A DNA stretch of 21,239 nucleotides from positions 1 to 21,239 of the forward strand of contig CAJGEB010000005.1 of assembly GCA_904502045.1 (NCBI GenBank), read 5' to 3'. Below are positions 16,270 through 21,239 of this stretch, piece by piece. The translations under genes were made by a program, and so were the position numbers. This stretch comes from an uncultured Oscillospiraceae bacterium. GTDB lineage: Bacteria > Bacillota > Clostridia > Oscillospirales > Ruminococcaceae. Under the pieces are notes generated by a model. It worked only from the letters and a program-made list of their open reading frames with translations. It made no database searches and was not told the origin of the DNA. The first letter of the stretch is position 1; every line of letters begins with the position of its first letter.

Positions 16270-16695
16270 GGCGGTCCTGACGAATTAGCACATTTGGAAA
16301 TGGTTTCCGCTATCCTCTATCAGCTTACCAGATGTTTGAGTACCGAGGAGATAAAGGAATCCGGCTTCGACACCTATTTCGTCGACCATACCACCGGTAT
16401 CTATCCTCAGGCGGCTTCAGGTATGCCCTTCTCCGCCGCTACCATAGCTTCCACCGGTAACCCCATCTCCGACCTCAACGAAGACCTCGCCGCCGAACAA
16501 AAGGCACGCCTTACCTATGATAACATTCTTTTACTTGCGGATGATCCCGACGTCAGAGAACCCATAAAGTTCCTTCGCGCAAGAGAGCTCGCGCACTACC
16601 AGCGTTTCGGCGAAGCACTCCGACTCACCATTGACACGCTCGACAGCAAAAACTTCTACGCTTTTAACCCCTCTTTTACTCCAAAGAAAAGATAA
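16270..16695 (+). pseudogene. cotJC: N-terminally truncated cotJC (spore-coat manganese catalase family)
   Basis: From codon 16270 the frame reads GGPDELAHLEMVSAILYQLT and continues to a normal C-terminus, 141 residues against roughly 190-205 for intact CotJC. Well-preserved family blocks are DTYFVDHTTGIYPQAASGMP, DLNEDLAAEQKARLTYDNIL and LRARELAHYQRFGEALRLT. Of the five manganese-catalase metal ligands, the second Glu and first His (ELAH), third Glu (AAEQKA) and last His (AHYQRF) are present; the first Glu and the first 65 or so residues are missing. The frame has no stops or frameshifts, so decay has not gone far. Upstream in-frame codons extend to 16219 inside the recombinase gene, without a good start site. 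It may be a pseudogene or one half of a gene restored by excision. Confidence 0.88.
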
Positions 16696-16770
16696 CCCAA
16701 AAATCAAGACCTCTTCCGAAAAATCGGGAGAGGTTTTATTTATATCCGTATTTTATCTTCATCCCTTCCA
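16695..16770. repeat. Direct repeat copy A: cotJC terminator plus ecfS 3'-end remnant
   Basis: This 76-bp stretch, beginning at the last base of the cotJC stop codon, matches 18334-18404 in the same orientation: the shared ACCCAAAA start, the ACCTC-TCCGAAAAA-CGG-AGAGGT hairpin, then CCGTATTTTATCTT-ATCC-TTCCA. The last part, read leftward, would encode an SRLEGMKIKYGYK end, very like the SRMERIKIKYGI end of the S-component gene at 18373. It is not perfect (about eight substitutions and a 5-nt gap by eye), so it is an old duplication. Confidence 0.7.
16709..16740 (+). terminator. Terminator after cotJC
   Basis: ACCTCTTCCGA (16709-16719) pairs with TCGGGAGAGGT (16724-16734), with one G-T type mismatch and an AAAA loop, followed by TTTATTTAT on the plus strand. 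It begins 13 bp after the cotJC stop and is part of repeat copy A. Confidence 0.8.
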
Positions 16771-16804
16771 ATCGCGAGATATAAGAAAATCAACGCATAA
16801 AAAC

Positions 16805-16836
16805 TCCCCTGCAAACCCTTTGAGAGCTGCAGGGGA
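16805..16836 (-). terminator. Terminator after the ceramidase-family gene
   Basis: TCCCCTGCA (16805-16813) pairs perfectly with TGCAGGGGA (16828-16836) around a 14-nt loop. Read leftward, the stem is followed by GTTTTTATG, a good U-tract. It lies 18 bp beyond the TAA at 16855-16857. Confidence 0.8.
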
Positions 16837-16854
16837 ATTTTTCTGTTACAACAT

Positions 16855-18150
16855 TTAAATCTTGGCTATCATCTTTAAGCTTTTTTCAGTAAGGATCTCT
16901 GCTGCTTCGGGTACGAGGTTAACGTATCCGTTAACAGACATTTCATACAGTACGCTGTTTTCAACAAAGCAATCTTTCGTGGGAATATATCCAAGATAAG
17001 TATTGCAGTTTGTTGCAACGATCGTTTTGCTGTAGCCGGATGCTGCTTTTATATCAAGTCCTATCCGCACGTAGTTTTCTCCGGGAAGGGCGCATATTAC
17101 CACGTCACCTATTTTTATCACCTGTATATACACCTCAGTGGTTGCAGGCGGGTTTGACAGACGGTATGCCAAAAGAGCTAACGTAAGCGTGGGATTGGCA
17201 TATTTTTTGAGATGCTCCTCGGTTTCCTCAAGCAGAGATCCGTCGTACGTTCTGCGCTCTATAACAACGCTCTCTTTTATGCTTTCAACACTGCCGCTAA
17301 CCTCTTCGAGATTATCAGGATTATCAAGCATACCTTCAATATGCTCAAATATTTTTTTGCCGATTATTCTGTGTCCGCAATACGGATATTGATCTCTGGT
17401 TTCGTTCGGGTCGGGGTTTACGTGGTTTATATCCCCGCAGGCTCCCATCATAAATAAGCTTACAAAATTCCTGCCGAACTTATCTTTAAGATACTCCGAC
17501 AACACAGCTGCATAATCTCCTGTATACCCTATATCCTCGCCCGCAGTATCCTGATGAAGCGCAAAATTAACTATGGAGCCTATCGGCTTTCCGTTCTTCT
17601 CAAAATACAGCAGCGTAAGGTCGGGATCGGTCGTTCCGAGAACATGATCGAAATCAGCTTTTCCTCTCGGATGGGTAATATATCTGCCGTCTTTCGTTAC
17701 TCCGTTACGGCTGAATGCAAGTCCTTCAGCTTTGACTTTGCCATACTTAACGGTTACGCTGTCATCTCCAAGCCTTTTATACGCCAAAATAACCGCATCG
17801 GCTACCAAACGGTAAAACACGTCTTTATACGTATTATCAGCAAAACACTGGATATCAAAGCTGTCACTTATCGGAGCTCCGCGGTGAGTGTGGTTTGCGG
17901 AAACGCATACGCATTCGGGTCTTATTCCGGTGTATTCAAAGATTCTTTTGGTGACAATATCATGCATTTCAGGAGTAAGCATGCAGATATCCACGTCAAC
18001 TATCGCTGCATATTTGCCGCCGTCCTCTATTACCACCGCCTTAGCATATAATTTTTCAAAAACATCCTCGGCTATTCTTTTCATATAATATCCGACCATA
18101 TATCCGCCCAGCGGAGGGGTTATATCACTTTCATAAAAAGCTGCTCTCAT
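16855..18150 (-). CDS. Neutral/alkaline non-lysosomal ceramidase-family protein
   Basis: 431 residues from the ATG at 18148-18150, which has a strong AGGAGG 7 nt upstream. A 12-residue in-frame extension to 18186 lacks such a site. Family features (PF04734-like N-terminal domain) are the start MRAAFYESDITPPLGGYMVG, VDVDICMLTP, the metal-binding CVSANHTHRGAPIS (His-x-His, about residues 87-89), NFALHQDTAGED and MMGACGDINHVNPDP. No signal peptide or membrane segment is visible, so the protein is probably cytoplasmic, and it lacks the usual C-terminal extension of secreted ceramidases. In Clostridia such proteins have unknown amide-hydrolase roles, so a true ceramidase activity is not assured. 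It has its own promoter and terminator, and the pair of direct repeats around it suggests later insertion. Confidence 0.82.
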   Translation of the reverse strand: MRAAFYESDITPPLGGYMVGYYMKRIAEDVFEKLYAKAVVIEDGGKYAAIVDVDICMLTPEMHDIVTKRIFEYTGIRPECVCVSANHTHRGAPISDSFDIQCFADNTYKDVFYRLVADAVILAYKRLGDDSVTVKYGKVKAEGLAFSRNGVTKDGRYITHPRGKADFDHVLGTTDPDLTLLYFEKNGKPIGSIVNFALHQDTAGEDIGYTGDYAAVLSEYLKDKFGRNFVSLFMMGACGDINHVNPDPNETRDQYPYCGHRIIGKKIFEHIEGMLDNPDNLEEVSGSVESIKESVVIERRTYDGSLLEETEEHLKKYANPTLTLALLAYRLSNPPATTEVYIQVIKIGDVVICALPGENYVRIGLDIKAASGYSKTIVATNCNTYLGYIPTKDCFVENSVLYEMSVNGYVNLVPEAAEILTEKSLKMIAKI

Positions 18151-18239
18151 ATTTTTTCCTCCTATGCAGACAAAATAATAATTCAACGTACTTTCGTACC
18201 TTCAGTTTAACATTTAAGCTCCTATTTTTCCATAGAAAT

Positions 18240-18269
18240 ATAATACATAAACTTTGTGTTTTCGTACAA
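18240..18269 (-). promoter_or_regulatory. Candidate promoter of the ceramidase-family gene
   Basis: On the minus strand, TTGTAC (18264-18269), an 18-bp spacer and TATTAT (18240-18245), about 90 nt before the ATG. The leader is AT-rich and contains a short GTAC-TTTC-GTAC inverted motif (around 18188-18199). Alternative -10 choices (TATATT) exist, so confidence is moderate. Confidence 0.4.
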
Positions 18270-18333
18270 AATTATGCCATTCCTTATAAATTGCACGCAA
18301 TCCCCTTGTTTATTGAACAAAAATGCATCGTAT

Positions 18334-18404
18334 ACCCAAAACCTCCTCCGAAAAAGCGGAAGAGGTCCTTTTTCATATTCCGTATTTTATCTTTATCCGT
18401 TCCA
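18334..18404. repeat. Direct repeat copy B: ecfS terminator and 3' coding end
   Basis: This 71-bp stretch is the counterpart of 16695-16770. It includes the terminator of the S-component gene and its last dozen codons. Because this copy contains the intact 3' end of a real gene, it is probably the original; copy A carries only a remnant of that coding end next to cotJC. Confidence 0.7.
18341..18366 (-). terminator. Terminator of the ECF transporter operon
   Basis: ACCTCCTCCG (18341-18350) pairs with CGGAAGAGGT (18357-18366), with one mismatch and a 6-nt loop. On the minus strand it is followed by TTTTGGG, a short U-tract. It lies 6 bp beyond the end of the S-component gene. Confidence 0.65.
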
Positions 18405-19059
18405 TTCTGCTTCCGAACGGCTTCGACATTGCCAGCAGAAATACTACGTTAGATACAGCGTAAAGCGCTGTATGCGGCAACGCTGTCACCATCGCCGCAA
18501 GGTAAAGCTCAAGGCTAATTTCTCCGCTGTACCACAGCACCGTCCACACGTCCATTATCAGCGAATACACTATTCCTGCTATTGTTCCGTATACTGCAAG
18601 AAAGCCCTTGTTTTTTTTCAGTAGCACCTGAATTACTCCCGCAAAATACCCTATTATTCCCCACGAAAGCATCTGAAACGGAGTCCACGGCCCCTGCCCG
18701 AAATAAAAGTTTGAGATGAGCGCAGATATTGCACCCGTCAAAAATCCCGCTTCTTTTCCGAGATACATTCCCGACATCACCGCTACCGCAGTCACCGGCT
18801 TGAATACCGGTATGAACCTTCCCAGTACCGCAAGTGCCGTCATTATCGCGGTTATCACAAGCCGCCTCGAACCCGATTTTTTTCGCTCGACTCCCGCAAT
18901 AAAAAGGACGAGCGCGAGTATTGCCGCGATAAGTGATACCGCAGCGTACCTCTTTCCCTCAAGTACCGTTTCCCCGAAAATTATTGCCGCGGGAATCAGT
19001 ACGCAGGGTATAAATATTTTCAGCACCTTTCTCAAAGCCGTACTTTTTATTACTATCAT
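18373..19059 (-). CDS. ECF transporter S component (substrate-binding membrane subunit)
   Basis: 228 residues with about seven hydrophobic segments. After an N-terminal pair of helices and a basic break (ERKKSGSRRLV), it has the S-component core: AIMTALAVLGRFIPVFKPVT, GMYLGKEAGFLTGAISALIS, NFYFGQGPWTPFQMLSWGII and a C-terminal LPHTALYAVSNVVFLLAM. The GQGPWTPFQM motif is typical of a clostridial S-component group that includes vitamin (cobalamin-like or other) transporters. The actual vitamin cannot be read here. AGGAG lies 9 nt before the ATG. It is the last gene of a T-A-S operon, 13 bp after the ATPase gene. No riboswitch is visible in the window; one might lie upstream of the T gene, outside. 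Confidence 0.87.
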   Translation of the reverse strand: MIVIKSTALRKVLKIFIPCVLIPAAIIFGETVLEGKRYAAVSLIAAILALVLFIAGVERKKSGSRRLVITAIMTALAVLGRFIPVFKPVTAVAVMSGMYLGKEAGFLTGAISALISNFYFGQGPWTPFQMLSWGIIGYFAGVIQVLLKKNKGFLAVYGTIAGIVYSLIMDVWTVLWYSGEISLELYLAAMVTALPHTALYAVSNVVFLLAMSKPFGSRMERIKIKYGI

Positions 19060-19072
19060 CTGTAAGTACTCC

Positions 19073-20698
19073 TCAAGCCTTCCGCTTGTTAATTTTGCAA
19101 AGCGCTATAACTTCTTCCGGAGTTATCGCTCTTTCGTAATATTCCTTTGTCATCCGCGCCGCTTGAGTGGTGTAAAAGTAGTTCGTTGAGAAAAACTCCT
19201 CTGTATCCGCCACCGAGATTACCTCTCCCTTAAAGAAAAGCGCGCATCTGTCGGCGCATTTTACTGCAAATTCCGTGTCGTGCGACACCGCAACTACCGT
19301 GCAGCCGCTGTCCCGCAGCTCCATTATCGCAGCTATCACCCTATCCCGCGCCGCCGCATCAAGCGCTTTGGTCGGCTCGTCCAAAAACAAAAGCTTCGGC
19401 TTACGCGCTATGACCTTGGCAAGTGCAAGCAGCTGGCGCTCCCCGCAGGAAAGGTCGTAAGGGTGAGCTCCGAGCTTTTCGGAAAGTCCGTACGGTGCAG
19501 AATTTACCTCTATTTTCGAGTCCAGAAGCTCCTCTTTGACGCTGTTTTTTGAAAATACCGTCTGCACGTCCTGAGGTAATACCGCAACCGTACCGTTATA
19601 TAGCTCCCCGCCGTACTCCCTCAGCTTTTTGCCGAATATCTTTACCTTACCGCAGTATTCCCTGCTTATCCCCGACATCACCGAAAGCGCAGTAGTCTTC
19701 CCCGAACCGTTGCCGCCGAGTATGCAGAAAATCTCACCTTTTTTCACCGATAGGTCAAGTCCTCTCAGCGCGTCGGGACCCTCTTTTGAGTATCTGAAAT
19801 ACACTCCCTTTACTTCAAGCGCAATCTCTTCTCCGATTACCCTTTTTTCTTTCTCAAAGCTGCGTATCTCATTTCCGAAATTTCTCTCAATAAACTCGCG
19901 CCCCTCTTTTACCGTAAGTGCTACCTCTTTTTCCGAAAGCGCTCCGCTTATTCTTACCGCAGCCGGCATTCCCGCCATCAAATCGGGGTACTTTTTTGCC
20001 GCCGCGAGTACCTCTCTTACCTCTCCGTACTCAAGGATACGCCCCTCATCAAGTACCATCAGCTTATTCGACATCGGTAAAATATTTTCAAGACGGTGCT
20101 CCACCGCTATTACCGTAACCGAAAGCTCCCGACTGAGCTTCACCAAAATATTGATAAATTCCGCCGCGGCTATCGGGTCAAGCTGCGAGGTAGGCTCGTC
20201 AAGGCACAGTACCCTCGGCTGTGTCGCCATTACTGCCGCAAGCGCAACTATCTGCTTTTGTCCGCCCGAAAGCTCGTCCGTCTTTCGCTCGAACCACTCC
20301 TCAATACCGAAAAATGCAGCCGTTTCCGCCGTTTTTCTGCGTATCTCTTCTGTCGAAAGTCCCAAATTTTCAAGTCCGAACGCAAGCTCGCTCCACACCC
20401 TTTCGGTAACTATACTCTGCTCCGGACTCTGTGACACAAACCCTATCTCTGCCGCACTTTCCTTCGGGGAGAGCTCCTGCAAATTCCTTCCGCAATACCT
20501 TACACTTCCCGACATCTCCCCCTGCGGTACAAGCTCCTTTTTGAGCATCCTCAAAAGCGTCGATTTACCGCTGCCGCCCGCTCCGCATATCGTTATAAAA
20601 TCTCCTTTTTCTACCTTGAAGGATACGTCGTCAAGCGCCTTTTTCCCTTCTGCGCCCGCATATCCGAAACTTAAATTTTCGACTGCAAATATCTCCAC
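19073..20698 (-). CDS. ECF transporter fused double ATPase (EcfA-EcfA' type)
   Basis: 541 residues carrying two CbiO/EcfA ATPase domains in one chain. The first has Walker A GAGGSGKST (39-47), Q-loop FVSQSPEQ, signature LSGGQKQIVALAAVM and Walker B VLCLDEPTSQLDP. The second starts at about 295, with Walker A GGNGSGKTT (about 330), a PQDVQTVF Q-loop, a variant signature LSCGERQLLALAKVI and LLFLDEPTKALD, then the switch His in AVSHD. This is the arrangement of dedicated ECF transporters of the YkoD/CbrU kind. It energises uptake with the T and S proteins encoded on either side. The start is GTG at 20696-20698 with GGAGG 7 nt upstream, overlapping the end of the T-component gene by 28 nt. Confidence 0.93.
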   Translation of the reverse strand: MEIFAVENLSFGYAGAEGKKALDDVSFKVEKGDFITICGAGGSGKSTLLRMLKKELVPQGEMSGSVRYCGRNLQELSPKESAAEIGFVSQSPEQSIVTERVWSELAFGLENLGLSTEEIRRKTAETAAFFGIEEWFERKTDELSGGQKQIVALAAVMATQPRVLCLDEPTSQLDPIAAAEFINILVKLSRELSVTVIAVEHRLENILPMSNKLMVLDEGRILEYGEVREVLAAAKKYPDLMAGMPAAVRISGALSEKEVALTVKEGREFIERNFGNEIRSFEKEKRVIGEEIALEVKGVYFRYSKEGPDALRGLDLSVKKGEIFCILGGNGSGKTTALSVMSGISREYCGKVKIFGKKLREYGGELYNGTVAVLPQDVQTVFSKNSVKEELLDSKIEVNSAPYGLSEKLGAHPYDLSCGERQLLALAKVIARKPKLLFLDEPTKALDAAARDRVIAAIMELRDSGCTVVAVSHDTEFAVKCADRCALFFKGEVISVADTEEFFSTNYFYTTQAARMTKEYYERAITPEEVIALCKINKRKA

Positions 20699-21239
20699 CG
20701 TACCGCCTCCTTTACCTCAAATACCGTCGGGAGCATCACAAGTGCTCCGTACGCAACATATCCCAAAACCGAAGCCGCTCCTGACGGCGCCGAAGCTATA
20801 TTCGGGTAATATTCAACCCGAAATCCGCCCACCGCCGCTACCGCAACCGTTACCGAAAACAGTAAAATTACCGCTAAGGTTACTGCTCCGTCAAACACGC
20901 CGAATCTATACCGAGAAAAAAAGCTCCTCTTCCCTTCGCCGTACCCGCGCGACTCCATACTGTCCGCCGTTATTATCCCGTTTTCTATTCCCCACACACT
21001 CACTATCGCAAACGCACGCAATCCTCCGCGTATTTTATCTATTATATTATCCTCTCTGTATACTCCCATACCCTTCTGCGCGTCAATCGTTTTCCGCATC
21101 TGTCTTGTGAAAAGCGAAGAGTACCGCAGTGCCATTGATATTAAAAGAGCGAGCTTTGGCGATACTCTTCCGAAAAGGTAGGTTATTTTTTCCCCCGTCA
21201 TTATCTGTGAAAAGGAGATAAACCAGTACACTGCCGACA
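20671..21239 (-). CDS. ECF transporter T component (EcfT/CbiQ-like), partial at N-terminus
   Basis: At least 188 codons are visible, and the frame runs off the right edge of the window, so the start is outside. The visible part includes KLALLISMALRYSSLFTRQM, the coupling-helix region DAQKGMGV and ITADSMESRGYGEGKRSFFS, then two C-terminal membrane segments (AVTLAVILLFSVTVAVAAVGG and a final one ending near the tail). SRGYG corresponds to the second Ala-Arg-Gly motif that docks on the ATPases. The first motif reads Gln-Lys-Gly, a deviation. It is the first visible gene of the T-A-S operon and overlaps the ATPase start by 28 nt. Confidence 0.9.
   Translation of the reverse strand, partial: SAVYWFISFSQIMTGEKITYLFGRVSPKLALLISMALRYSSLFTRQMRKTIDAQKGMGVYREDNIIDKIRGGLRAFAIVSVWGIENGIITADSMESRGYGEGKRSFFSRYRFGVFDGAVTLAVILLFSVTVAVAAVGGFRVEYYPNIASAPSGAASVLGYVAYGALVMLPTVFEVKEAVRWRYLQSKI

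Noticed and set aside
19629..21110. 493-codon plus-strand open frame
   Set aside because: It is antisense to the ECF ATPase and T-component genes, whose Walker and signature motifs are intact. Its product is Ser/Pro-rich without recognisable domains, as expected from the complement of purine-rich coding DNA.

Overview
The window looks like chromosomal DNA of an endospore-forming member of the Clostridia (Bacillota), probably Oscillospirales or a relative. The evidence is an intact spoIIGA-sigE-sigG block, a SleB-type cortex hydrolase, a CotJC-type spore-coat catalase fragment and a fused-ATPase ECF transporter module. AGGAG-type ribosome sites are clear, and TTG or GTG starts are frequent (spoIIGA, sigG, recombinase, ABC-F, ECF ATPase). 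Most genes are on the minus strand.

Layout. 1-610: 5' part of a WYL-domain regulator gene, leaving the window on the left. 735-2972: aconitase-superfamily hydratase with its own promoter and terminator. 3066-5474: a tightly coupled leftward operon of two RimK-like ATP-grasp ligases and an AlkD-like DNA alkylation repair protein, behind a near-consensus sigma-A promoter. 5720-8202: spoIIGA-sigE-sigG, preceded by a promoter with a 22-bp spacer and Spo0A-box-like sequences. 8368-10421 (plus strand): DUF1624 acyltransferase-like membrane protein, YpsA/SLOG protein and an unknown lipoprotein. 10505-11230: sleB-like gene, then a 138-bp nested palindrome and a strong terminator. 11469-14401 (minus): ABC-F ATPase and AEC transporter. 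14718-16256 (plus): large serine recombinase whose stop codon lies 13 bp before a cotJC lacking its N-terminal part. 16855-18150 (minus): ceramidase-family protein, flanked by diverged direct copies of a terminator plus the 3' end of the neighbouring ecfS gene. 18373-21239 (minus): ECF transporter operon (T component cut by the window end, fused double ATPase, S component).

How the genes fit together. SpoIIGA, SigE and SigG are the central sporulation cascade (protease, mother-cell sigma, late forespore sigma). SleB acts at germination and CotJC belongs to the mother-cell coat. The most intriguing site is the recombinase abutting the truncated cotJC. It resembles the junction of a skin-type intervening element in a sporulation gene, but the other half of cotJC is not convincingly visible here. 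The two ATP-grasp proteins probably form or modify a peptide or small molecule, but their substrate cannot be read from sequence. No CRISPR array, tRNA, rRNA or classical insertion sequence was seen.
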